Positions 48,332-56,374 of a stretch of 64,000 bases of DNA are shown here, in pieces. Under the pieces are notes generated by a model. That model was not told where the DNA came from and did no database searches. It was given only the letters and a program-made list of their open reading frames with translations. A program made the translations under genes and the position numbers. This DNA comes from Micromonospora sp. NBC_01740 (GTDB taxonomy: Bacteria > Actinomycetota > Actinomycetes > Mycobacteriales > Micromonosporaceae). The stretch is taken from NCBI RefSeq assembly GCF_035920365.1, contig NZ_CP109150.1, positions 5,642,001 through 5,706,000 of the forward strand, in the 5' to 3' direction. The first letter of the stretch is position 1; every line of letters begins with the position of its first letter.

Positions 48332-48337
48332 TAGGCT
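48332..48337 (+). promoter_or_regulatory. -10 element of a leaderless promoter (TetR-like gene)
   Basis: TAGGCT lies seven bases before the ATG at 48345, with no ribosome-binding site. Confidence 0.5.
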
Positions 48338-48344
48338 TGCCGCC

Positions 48345-49232
48345 ATGACCGCCGAGGCGCCCGACGACACGCGTACCCGGATCCTGCGCGCCGCGCTCGA
48401 CCTGTTCGCCGAGCACGGCTACCAGCGCACCCCGCTGCGCCAGATCGCCGAGCGGCTGCGGCTGACCAAGGCCGCGATCCTCTACCACTTCCCGACCAAG
48501 GAGCACCTGCTCACCGCCCTGATCGAGCCGATGGTGGCCGATTTCGAGGCGCTGCTCGACGCAGCCGAGGAGGGGCCGGCCGAGCGGGCCCGGTGGACGG
48601 TGCTGGAAGGCTGGGTGGACATCATCCTGGGCCACCGCCGACCACTCGGCATGCTCTTCCACGACATCGCGCTCGTCGGCCGGGGCGACACCTACCACCG
48701 CCTGATACGGATCGCGATGCGCGCCAACGACCTGATCGCCGGGCCCGACGCGGGGCGCCGGGAGCGGGTTCGAGCGGTGCAGGCGGTCGCCGCGTGCAGC
48801 GATCCGGTCGTCTTCTTCGTCGACGTGCCGGACGCGGTGCTGCGGGCGGACATGCTGGACGGCGTGCGCCGGCTGCTCGGCGACCCGACCGGCTCCGGCT
48901 CCGACCAAGCCGGCGGCGCGGGCACGGCGGGCGGCTCCGACCAAGTTGGCGGGGCGGGCACGGCCGGCGGCGCGAGCACCCGCACGGCGGCGACCAGCGG
49001 CGGCACAGGCACGGCGGCCGACGGCGGTGGCGGTGCGGGCACCCCGGCGGCCGGCGGCGCGGCGAGGGGCCGGCGCCGGCCCGGCCGACCACGGGCGATG
49101 AGCCCGGAGCAGGTCGAGGCGGCCCGGCGGATGCATGCCGGGGGCGACCACTCGGCGGACGAGATCGCCGCCGCGCTCGGGGTCTCGCGGGCCACCGTCT
49201 ACCGCCACCTCGACCCGGCCGCCGCGAAATAA
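48345..49232 (+). CDS. TetR-family regulator with a second, C-terminal resolvase-type HTH
   Basis: 295 residues. Residues 1-185 are a complete TetR repressor (HTH TRILRAALDLFAEHGYQRTP and AAILYHFPTKEHLLTAL). A Gly/Ala/Thr-rich linker of about 60 residues with repeated GSDQxGGAGTAG follows, then GRPRAMSPEQVEAARRMH and SADEIAAALGVSRATVYRHL, which is the HTH found at the end of Hin/resolvase recombinases. No recombinase catalytic domain is present. The extra HTH may let it contact two DNA sites. It is divergent from the ABC exporter, its presumed target. Confidence 0.87.
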   Translation: MTAEAPDDTRTRILRAALDLFAEHGYQRTPLRQIAERLRLTKAAILYHFPTKEHLLTALIEPMVADFEALLDAAEEGPAERARWTVLEGWVDIILGHRRPLGMLFHDIALVGRGDTYHRLIRIAMRANDLIAGPDAGRRERVRAVQAVAACSDPVVFFVDVPDAVLRADMLDGVRRLLGDPTGSGSDQAGGAGTAGGSDQVGGAGTAGGASTRTAATSGGTGTAADGGGGAGTPAAGGAARGRRRPGRPRAMSPEQVEAARRMHAGGDHSADEIAAALGVSRATVYRHLDPAAAK

Positions 49233-49395
49233 TGAGACTGTTTCTGCGACAGTTTTGAGAACGGGGCCGGCCCGTCAGGTGTCGAAGTCCAAGGTCGTCC
49301 GCACGGCTGCTCGACAACGCATGAGCTGATCCACCCGGGCCGCTCCGAACCAGATTTCGGGAGTGCCGTCTTCGGCGGACGAGAAGCGATCAGCA

Positions 49396-49423
49396 GGAGG
49401 CACCCTCATCCGAGGGTGCCTCC
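49396..49423. terminator. Bidirectional hairpin terminator
   Basis: 12-bp arms (49396-49407 and 49412-49423) with a four-base loop, between the convergent TetR-like and oxoamine synthase genes. Confidence 0.75.
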
Positions 49424-49470
49424 ACTGCGCTGATCCGGTGCTGGGCGGTACCGGGATCCAGAGACGTCTC

Positions 49471-51024
49471 TCAGCGGGGAGCGCTGCCGAAGGCGCTGGA
49501 GAGGTACGCCCGGGAGTCGGCGATGGCGCCCTCGATGATCCGGGCCGCCTCACGGGCTTCCTCGGGCCGGTGCCCGGCCTGCACCTGAAGCCGGAACCGG
49601 GACGAGCCGGTCGGAGTCACCGGGAACTCGACCATGAATGCCAGCACCCCCCGGTCGAAGAGCAGGCGGTTCGCCGTCCGCGCCAGCTTCTCGTTGCCGA
49701 TCAGTAGCGGCACGATCGGTGACGGCTCACCCATGCAGGTCAGACCCCGGCCGGTCAGCTCGTCGCGCAGGGCGTGGATCGCGGTGAAGAGCCGGGCCCG
49801 CAGCACGTCCCCCTCGGCCGACCGGATGATCCTGGTGGCCTCCCGCACCACCGCGGTCTGCACCGGCGACAGCGCGTTGGAGAAGAAGTGCGAGCCACCG
49901 AACATCTTGATGTACTGCTTCAACGCCGGCGAGTGGGAAGCCACGAAGCCACCGTTGGAGCAGAACGTCTTGGAAAAGGCGCCCATCACGATGTCGACGC
50001 TGCCGAGCAGATCCTGCATCCCCAGCACACCCGTGCCGCCGGGCCCCATCGAGCCGAGGTCGTGCGCCACGTCGACCAGCAGCGTGGCGTCGTGTTCCCG
50101 GCAGACGCGTTGCAGGGTGACGAGGTCCGGCCAGTCCGCGTCCACCGAGAAGAGCCCATCGGTGACCACCAGGATGCCGTTGCGGGTGTCCGTGGCCCGA
50201 ATCTGGGTCAGGTGCCGGCGTACCGCCTCGACGTTGAGGTGCTCGTAGCGGACCACGTTCCGGGTGGCCGCCCGTGCCCCCTGCTGAAGGCAGGAGTGGG
50301 CCAGCCGGTCGATCAGGATGTGGTCGGACTGCCGGACCAGACCGACGACCGCGCCGAAGCCGGCCGCCCAGCCGGTCGGAAAGAGCGTCACGTGGTCGAG
50401 CCCGACCAGGTCGCCGAGGGCAGCCTCCAGATCGTCGGAGATGCGGGTGTTGCCGAGCACCATCGGCGAGCCGGCGCTGTGCGGCCCGTAGTCGTGCATC
50501 GCCTTGGCCGCCGCCTCCCGGATCGCCGGGTGGGTGTTGAACGACAGGTAGTCCTGCGAGTTGAAGTTGATGCCGCGGGCCCGCCGGCCCAGGTCGTTGG
50601 TGATCTGGGCGACGCTGTCCGGTGCCGCCTCCAGCACCCGCGAGTACTGCCACGTCTCCGTGCGTCGACGGGCCTGCACCCAGCCGTAGAAGTCCCCGGT
50701 GCGGGTCAGCAGGTTGCGGCCGGCGGGCCGGTAGAAGTCGTACGCGTTCTTGTCCAGGGCGTACTCCTCGTCGGGGTCGACGGGGTTGCGCAGGTGGGCC
50801 GGCTCCCACATCTCGGTGAGGTCGGCGACCACCTGGGCCAGCTCGTCGTCGGCGCCTTCGAGCGACGCGAGGTCGTCCCACGGGATGTGGGTGGCCCAGT
50901 TACGGGTCATCTCGGAGACCTCGGTCGCGGTACGCGCCATGGTCTCGAAGTCCCGGCAGTGTGCCGCCTTGAGGATGATTCCGATCAGTTCGCCGTCTTC
51001 ACGCTGGTCCAGCTCGGTGGTCAC
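49471..51024 (-). CDS. Alpha-oxoamine synthase-family PLP enzyme with N-terminal extension
   Basis: 517 residues. From about residue 145 it is a fold-type I enzyme of the KBL/AONS/ALAS group (NFNSQDYLSFNTHPAIREAA, HSAGSPMVLGNT, DVAHDLGSMGPGGTG, PLP Lys in GAFSKTFCSNGG). These enzymes condense an amino acid with an acyl thioester and lose CO2, giving an alpha-aminoketone. The first 110-140 residues are acidic and helical (GELIGIILKAAHCRDFETMA) and not part of the usual fold; I do not recognise them. The GTG at 51024 has GGGAG eight bases upstream; an ATG at 51048 touching the upstream stop lacks this. It follows an FAD enzyme gene directly. Confidence 0.82.
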   Translation of the reverse strand: MTTELDQREDGELIGIILKAAHCRDFETMARTATEVSEMTRNWATHIPWDDLASLEGADDELAQVVADLTEMWEPAHLRNPVDPDEEYALDKNAYDFYRPAGRNLLTRTGDFYGWVQARRRTETWQYSRVLEAAPDSVAQITNDLGRRARGINFNSQDYLSFNTHPAIREAAAKAMHDYGPHSAGSPMVLGNTRISDDLEAALGDLVGLDHVTLFPTGWAAGFGAVVGLVRQSDHILIDRLAHSCLQQGARAATRNVVRYEHLNVEAVRRHLTQIRATDTRNGILVVTDGLFSVDADWPDLVTLQRVCREHDATLLVDVAHDLGSMGPGGTGVLGMQDLLGSVDIVMGAFSKTFCSNGGFVASHSPALKQYIKMFGGSHFFSNALSPVQTAVVREATRIIRSAEGDVLRARLFTAIHALRDELTGRGLTCMGEPSPIVPLLIGNEKLARTANRLLFDRGVLAFMVEFPVTPTGSSRFRLQVQAGHRPEEAREAARIIEGAIADSRAYLSSAFGSAPR

Positions 51025-51047
51025 GGTGTCGTCTCCCTGGTGGATCA

Positions 51048-52370
51048 TCAGGCGAAGAGGTTCTGCTGGTAGCTGCGGGAGGTCTCCGCGAAGTCCTCGA
51101 AGACCGCGTGGTCTGCGGAGGACTCCTTCGCGGCATCGTTGAGCAGGAAGAGGTTGGAGGCCTGGAAGAACTCCGACACCGGCGCGACGTCGGCGTGGGT
51201 GGCGATGAACCGGTCGGTCTCCTGCTGGTTGCCCCGCAACGCGACGAACAGTTGCAACTCGTCGTGCCGGTACGGACGCATCTCGGCGAGGGTGCAGACG
51301 TAGTCGTGGTAGGCGGCGGCGTTCTGGCTCCGGCGGCGGTCCCCGTAGGCGGTCATCGCCTCGTCGATCGACGCGTCACCGCGGAGCCACCGGTCGAGGG
51401 CGGCGCTGACCAGCTCGGCGTCGCGGAAGGCGTGGGTGATGCCGATGGCGGTGCACTGGTCCTTGGCCGACTCGGCGTCACCGACGAGCACCCACCCGGG
51501 CCCGTGCAGTGGCCGGAGAAAGGCCGACTGGTCCAGGGTGCCGTAGATGCGTTCCTCCCTGGTCCCCTTGCTGCGCACCACGTCGCCCAGCTCCGGACTG
51601 ACGAAGTCCAACGCCTTTTGGTAATTGCCCGGCACGTCACCGCGAAACTCCCGCGACCACTCACTCGGCCCCCAGACCAGGACCATGTTCTGGTCGAAGT
51701 TGGTCGGCGCCACCGCGCAGGCCAACCGGCCGCGCCGGTGCAGTTGTGCCGGGCCCAGGTCGAAGCCGGACCAGTAGCTCCAGTAGGCGAACGTGCAGCG
51801 GGGCCGCTCGTCGTACTTCGGCAACGCGAGGGTGCGGGCGACGAACGAGTTCCGGCCGTCGGCACCGACCACGATCCGGGCCCGCTCTTCGACCAGCTCT
51901 CCGTCGACCGCACGCCCCCGGACACCGACGACCTGCCCGTTCTCGACGATCAGCTCACGAACGGTGAAGTTGGTCCGCACCTCGGCGCCGGCCTTGGCGG
52001 CCGCACCGACCAGGATCTCGTCGAGCACCCGGCGCCGCACGGACGCATAGCTCTGCACCACGCCCGAGTCGTCGCCGTGCAGGTCCCGGAAGTACTCGCG
52101 CAGCAGTTCGGTCGGCACCGAGCCGGTCAGCGAGATGCCGTCGTTGACCACCTCGACCGTGGTGTGCGCCGGAGTGACCGCCAGGACCTCGTCGAGCAGT
52201 CCCCACCGGTTCAGGTAGGACATCCCGTGCGGCCAGAGGAAGTGCGTCGAGATGACGTCGCTGGGAAACGAGGAGCGGTCCACCACGAGCACCCGGTGTC
52301 CACGCTGGGCGAGCAACAGGGCGGTGGACGCACCCGAACAGCGGGCGCCGATGACGATCGCGTCGTACAA
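51048..52370 (-). CDS. FAD-dependent oxidoreductase, geranylgeranyl-reductase/halogenase-like fold
   Basis: 440 residues. It begins with a modified FAD motif, YDAIVIGARCSGASTALLLA, and has the second site GWVLVGDAESAKDQCTAIGI. The central part (WSYWSGFDLGP) matches the family of flavin monooxygenases and reductases found in secondary metabolism. The halogenase WxWxIP motif is absent. The start is TTG 52370, with GAAGGA ten bases upstream; no ATG or GTG fits the N-terminus. It is directly upstream of the oxoamine synthase and should be cotranscribed, so it may oxidise that enzyme's aminoketone product or substrate. Confidence 0.8.
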   Translation of the reverse strand: MYDAIVIGARCSGASTALLLAQRGHRVLVVDRSSFPSDVISTHFLWPHGMSYLNRWGLLDEVLAVTPAHTTVEVVNDGISLTGSVPTELLREYFRDLHGDDSGVVQSYASVRRRVLDEILVGAAAKAGAEVRTNFTVRELIVENGQVVGVRGRAVDGELVEERARIVVGADGRNSFVARTLALPKYDERPRCTFAYWSYWSGFDLGPAQLHRRGRLACAVAPTNFDQNMVLVWGPSEWSREFRGDVPGNYQKALDFVSPELGDVVRSKGTREERIYGTLDQSAFLRPLHGPGWVLVGDAESAKDQCTAIGITHAFRDAELVSAALDRWLRGDASIDEAMTAYGDRRRSQNAAAYHDYVCTLAEMRPYRHDELQLFVALRGNQQETDRFIATHADVAPVSEFFQASNLFLLNDAAKESSADHAVFEDFAETSRSYQQNLFA

Positions 52371-52769
52371 CTGAATCGATCCTTCGTTGATGTGGCGGTG
52401 GCGGCGCAGGTAGCGGCGGCGGAAAACCCACCCAAGAGCGGCCCCGGGGTCCGCGGATCGCGCAGGTCACCCGGGTTGCGTGCGGCGTCGGCCACCGTTG
52501 CCGGTGGCTGCCTCTGCCACACCCACCGATCGAGTCGGCAGGCCCGGCGGAGAGCGTAGCGTATGTCCACAGTGGATCGAAACCGCTCGGAGTGGGCGTG
52601 CGAGGTCACTTCAGTGGACTGGCGCCGCGAACAAATCGAGCGGCTCACGGCGGCTGAGGACGCGCGGCGGGCCGGGCTTGGCCCTCCCAGCCGGGTCGCC
52701 TGAAGAGCGGAAACTCCGGTATAACGAGCATGCTGTTCCGCTGGCCGGCATCGCCCCCTCGGAGTGCCC
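52371..52769. other. Divergent intergenic region, no gene seen
   Basis: Sits between the FAD enzyme and the serine hydrolase genes, so it must hold both promoters. I saw no clear hexamers; TCCACAGTGGA (52566-52576) is a short palindrome of unknown meaning. Confidence 0.45.
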
Positions 52770-53756
52770 ATGACGACGCAGTTGCGTGACCGTCTCGACG
52801 ACATACTTCGAGCTGGCCAGGTCGGCGGTCTGCACACCGTCGCGGCGGTTCGCGGTGGTCACACCGTGCTGGAGTACTACGGGGCTGGTGAGGACTTCGC
52901 CTGGGGCGACTCGCTGGGCGTCGTCGAGTTCGGGCCCGGGGTCCTGCACGACATCCGGTCCGTCACCAAGAGCGTGACCGTCCTGTTGTACGGCATCGCG
53001 CTCGGCGAAGGGCTGGTCCCGCCGCCGGCGGAGCCGCTCCTGCACCGGTTCCCGCAGTACCCCGACCTGGCGGCCGACCCCTGGCGCGCCCGGCTCACCG
53101 TCGAGCACGCACTGACGATGTCGTTGGGCGTGGAATGGTGCGAAGATCTCCCGTACAACAGCCCGGCCAACGCCGAGATCGCGATGGAGCTGGCGCCGGA
53201 CCGGTACCGGTACGTCCTGGAGCGGCCGATCCTCGAGCCGCCCGGCACCCGGTGGACCTACTGCGGCGGTGCCACGGCTCTGCTCGGCCGGCTGATCGCC
53301 GACGGCACCGGGCAGTCGCTGCCGCAGTACGCGCAGGCCGTGCTGTTCGGGCCGCTGGGCATCGGCAGCTTCGACTGGATGACCGGCGCGGACGCAGTGG
53401 CCTCCGCCGCGTCCGGGCTGCGACTCACGCCCCGCGACCTGGCCCGGATCGGCGAGCTGGTGCTGGCCGAGGGAACCTGGGACGGTCAGCGGATCGTCCC
53501 CGCCGACTGGATCCACACGATGCTCCAGCCACGCCTGCAGACCAGCTGGGGCGCGCGGTACGGCTACCAGTGGTACATCGATTCCATCGAGGGCCATCGG
53601 CTGGTGGCGGGCATGGGCAACGGCGGCCAACGCCTGTTCGTCCTGCCCGACCTGGACCTCGCCGTGGCCATCACCGCCGGCAACTACGACGACCCCGACC
53701 AGTGGCGGACCCCGCTCACGGTGCTGGAACGGGTCATCCTTCCCGCACTGGCCTGA
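52770..53756 (+). CDS. Serine beta-lactamase-fold hydrolase (S12 family)
   Basis: 328 residues. The catalytic SxxK is Ser64-x-x-Lys67 in DIRSVTKSVTVL; the Tyr of the YxN motif is probably in RWTYCGGATALLG (Tyr-Cys-Gly, so the Asn is not conserved), and the third motif region reads MGNGGQRLFV in place of HTG/KTG. No signal peptide is present, so it is likely cytoplasmic, unlike resistance beta-lactamases. Family members are esterases, amidases or peptidases, sometimes in biosynthetic clusters. The ATG at 52770 has GGAG upstream. It is divergent from the oxoamine synthase unit and could be part of it. Confidence 0.82.
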   Translation: MTTQLRDRLDDILRAGQVGGLHTVAAVRGGHTVLEYYGAGEDFAWGDSLGVVEFGPGVLHDIRSVTKSVTVLLYGIALGEGLVPPPAEPLLHRFPQYPDLAADPWRARLTVEHALTMSLGVEWCEDLPYNSPANAEIAMELAPDRYRYVLERPILEPPGTRWTYCGGATALLGRLIADGTGQSLPQYAQAVLFGPLGIGSFDWMTGADAVASAASGLRLTPRDLARIGELVLAEGTWDGQRIVPADWIHTMLQPRLQTSWGARYGYQWYIDSIEGHRLVAGMGNGGQRLFVLPDLDLAVAITAGNYDDPDQWRTPLTVLERVILPALA

Positions 53757-53787
53757 CGGCGCCGCGCCCGCCGGTCAGCCATCGGCA

Positions 53788-53808
53788 GGGCACACCTCTG
53801 GCGTGCCC
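53788..53808. terminator. Weak hairpin between convergent genes
   Basis: A 6-bp stem (GGGCAC 53788-53793 with GTGCCC 53803-53808) lies between the stops of the hydrolase and the ABC exporter. Confidence 0.35.
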
Positions 53809-53829
53809 AGGAGTCCGGACCCTGACACG

Positions 53830-55638
53830 TCAGGCGGCCAGGGTGGCGTAGCGGCCGGCGCGCTCCAGCAGACCGTCGTGGCTGCCGGACTCGACGATCC
53901 GGCCGTGGTCGAGCACCGCGATCCGGTCCGCGTTGCGCACCGTGGAGAGCCGGTGCGCGATGGTGATGGTGGTACGCCCCCGGGCCACCTCGTCGAACGC
54001 CCGCTGCACGGCGCGCTCGGTCTCGGTGTCCAGCGCGCTGGTGGCCTCGTCGAGGATCAGGATGCGCGGGTCGCGCAGCAGCGTACGGGCGATCGCGAGA
54101 CGCTGCTTCTCGCCGCCGGAGAAGCGGTGTCCCCGCGAGCCGACCATGGTGTCGTAGCCGTCGGGCAGACCGGCGATCAGGTCGTGGATCTGGGCGGCGC
54201 GGGCGGCGGCCTCGATCTCGGCGTCGGTGGCGTCCGGGCGGGCGTAGCGCAGGTTCTCCCGCACGGTGGTGTGCAGCAGGTACGTCTCCTGGCTGACCAC
54301 GCCGACGATCGCGGCCAGATCGGCCAGGCGCAGGTCGCGCAGGTCCACGCCGTCGACGGTGATCCGGCCGCTCGTCGGGTCGTGCAGGCGGCTGATCAGC
54401 GCGGCCAGGGTGCTCTTGCCGGAGCCGGTCTCGCCGACCAGCGCCAGGCCGCTGCCGGCCGGCACGTCGAGGGTGATCCCGGCGACGGCGGCGGTGTCGC
54501 TGCCCGGGTAGCGGAAGGTGACGTCGCTCAGGCGCAGCTCGCCCCGGATCCGGCGCGGGTCGACGTCGACCGGCTCGGCGGGGTCGTCCACCTCGACCGG
54601 CAGGTCCAGGTACTCGAAGATCCGGGCGAACAGCGCCAACGAGGCGGTCACGGAGACGCCGACGTTGAGCAGGCCCATCAGGGGGCGGAACAGCCCGCCC
54701 TGCAACGCGGTGAAGGCGACCAGGGTGCCGATGCTGAGCGTGCCGGCGGCGCCGGGCAGCCCGGCGCTGAGGTAGATGACCGCCGGGATGGCGGCGAAGA
54801 CGACGCTCATGGTGGCCATCCGCCAGCGGCCGGCGAGTTCGGAGCGCAGTTCCAGGTCGACCAGGCGGTCCGACGAGGCGGCGAAGCGGGCGGCCAGGGC
54901 GGGGCCGGTGCCCAGCGTCTTGGCCAGGTGCACGCCGCTGACGGACAGCCCCTCCTCGACGGTGACGTTGAGGTCGGCGAGTTCGCGCTGGCGCTGCGCG
55001 GTGATCTCGCGGCGCAGGTGGGCGACGCGTCGGGTCAGCCAGATGGCCGGCGGCAGCACGACGAGCGAGACCAGCGAGAGCCGCCAGGAGAGCGCGACCA
55101 TCGCCGCCGCCGTGGCGACGACGGTGGTCAGGTTGGCCGCGATCGAGGTGGCGGTCGAGGTGACCACGCTCTGCATGCCGCCGATGTCGTTGGTGATGCG
55201 GGACTGCACCTCGCCGGTGCGGGTGCGGGTGAAGAACGCCAGGGACTGCCGTTGCAGGTGGGTGAAGACGTCGGTGCGCAGCCGGTGCATGACCTGCTGG
55301 CCGACCTGGGTGGAGATCCAGGTCTGGAGCACGCCGAGCACCGAGGTCACGGCGGCGACGGCGACCATGCCGGCCACCAGCCAGACCAGCAGCGGCAGGT
55401 CGCGCTCGGGCAGGGCCCGGTCGATCACGGCGCGGAGCAGGAAGGGCGAGGCCATGGCGAGCACCGAGGAGACCACGATGATCGCGGTGACGGTGGCCAG
55501 CGCCGCCCGGTGTCGGGCGAACAGGACGCCGATGCGCCGCAGGGACACCTGGCGGGCCTGCGCCTTCTCGGCGGCGCTGACCTTGCGGGGGCCGCGGTCG
55601 CGGCCGGAGGGGACGGGTTCCAAGGGATACTTCCTCAC
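53830..55638 (-). CDS. ABC exporter, fused membrane and ATPase domains
   Basis: 602 residues, a half-transporter. Six membrane helices (residues about 35-320) are followed by an ATPase domain with Walker A GETGSGKST, signature FSGGEKQRLAIAR and Walker B ILILDEATSALD. It should dimerise and export lipids or drugs. The GTG at 55638 is preceded by a promoter region with overlapping palindromes, divergent from a MarR-type gene, so the exporter is probably repressed by MarR and induced by its substrate. Confidence 0.92.
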   Translation of the reverse strand: MRKYPLEPVPSGRDRGPRKVSAAEKAQARQVSLRRIGVLFARHRAALATVTAIIVVSSVLAMASPFLLRAVIDRALPERDLPLLVWLVAGMVAVAAVTSVLGVLQTWISTQVGQQVMHRLRTDVFTHLQRQSLAFFTRTRTGEVQSRITNDIGGMQSVVTSTATSIAANLTTVVATAAAMVALSWRLSLVSLVVLPPAIWLTRRVAHLRREITAQRQRELADLNVTVEEGLSVSGVHLAKTLGTGPALAARFAASSDRLVDLELRSELAGRWRMATMSVVFAAIPAVIYLSAGLPGAAGTLSIGTLVAFTALQGGLFRPLMGLLNVGVSVTASLALFARIFEYLDLPVEVDDPAEPVDVDPRRIRGELRLSDVTFRYPGSDTAAVAGITLDVPAGSGLALVGETGSGKSTLAALISRLHDPTSGRITVDGVDLRDLRLADLAAIVGVVSQETYLLHTTVRENLRYARPDATDAEIEAAARAAQIHDLIAGLPDGYDTMVGSRGHRFSGGEKQRLAIARTLLRDPRILILDEATSALDTETERAVQRAFDEVARGRTTITIAHRLSTVRNADRIAVLDHGRIVESGSHDGLLERAGRYATLAA

Positions 55639-55649
55639 GTCGGATATGC

Positions 55650-55670
55650 TGAGGTTACCTCAACATGAGG
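55650..55670. promoter_or_regulatory. MarR-type operator, overlapping palindromes
   Basis: TGAGGTTACCTCA (55650-55662) and CCTCAACATGAGG (55658-55670) are both perfect inverted repeats sharing CCTCA, giving three half-sites about 8 to 9 bp apart between the divergent ABC and marR-like genes. Confidence 0.75.
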
Positions 55671-55702
55671 GAGCAACAGCTTCCGCTGCTACGGTATTCC
55701 CC

Positions 55703-56128
55703 GTGACGGCAGACACCGACAGCACCGAGGACGGCCTGGCCGAGGCGTTCCGGGCGGTGACCCGGCGGCTGCGCCGCCGCACCGGCGAGGCGCTCGCGCC
55801 CTGGGACGTGACGCCCGGCCAGTCCCGGGCCCTCGGCGTGCTGATCCGGCACGGCGCGTTGCGGCTCAGCGCGCTCGCCGAGCACCTGCGCATCGCCCCG
55901 CGCTCCGCCACCGAGGTCGTGGACGACCTCGAGACGCGCGGGCTCGTGCGGCGCCGGCCCGATCCGGCGGACCGGCGCGCCACCCTGGTCGCGCCGACCG
56001 AGGAGGGCACGCGCGCCGGCGCCGCCATCCACGCCGCCCGCCGGGCCGCCGCCGAGGAGCTGTTCGGCCGCCTCGCACCCGCCGACCGGGTCCAGCTCGC
56101 CCGCATCCTGCGTACGCTGCGCGACTGA
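55703..56128 (+). CDS. MarR-family repressor
   Basis: 141 residues, a normal MarR winged helix: SRALGVLIRHGALRLSALAE, APRSATEVVDDLETRGLVRR and the wing with RRPDPADRRATLV. It should bind the overlapping palindromes just upstream and repress both itself and the divergent ABC exporter. The GTG at 55703 fits a leaderless promoter (TACGGT seven bases upstream). No further gene follows in its transcript before a 246-bp gap. Confidence 0.9.
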   Translation: MTADTDSTEDGLAEAFRAVTRRLRRRTGEALAPWDVTPGQSRALGVLIRHGALRLSALAEHLRIAPRSATEVVDDLETRGLVRRRPDPADRRATLVAPTEEGTRAGAAIHAARRAAAEELFGRLAPADRVQLARILRTLRD

Positions 56129-56374
56129 CCGCCCGCCCACCGCCCGGCGCCGTCCCCGCGCCCCTGCCCGGCCTTCCGCCCGCTCACCGCCCGGCGCCCG
56201 CCGGGGCGCGCTACCGGGCACCGCCGGGGTTTGCCGCTCCCGGCGGCGGGTAGCCCAGCCACCCGTCCTGCCGACGGGACCGGGTCCCCCGAGCGGGCGG
56301 CCCGGCACACCTGCGACGCCGACAGGAGTGATCACGGTGGGTCGGATGCCCGGCAAGCCCGGTGACCGCTGACG

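Noticed and set aside
48890..49090. Separate gene for the C-terminal HTH of the TetR-like protein
   Set aside because: The frame is continuous, the linker is in-frame repeats, and there is no ribosome-binding site or start codon of note before the HTH.
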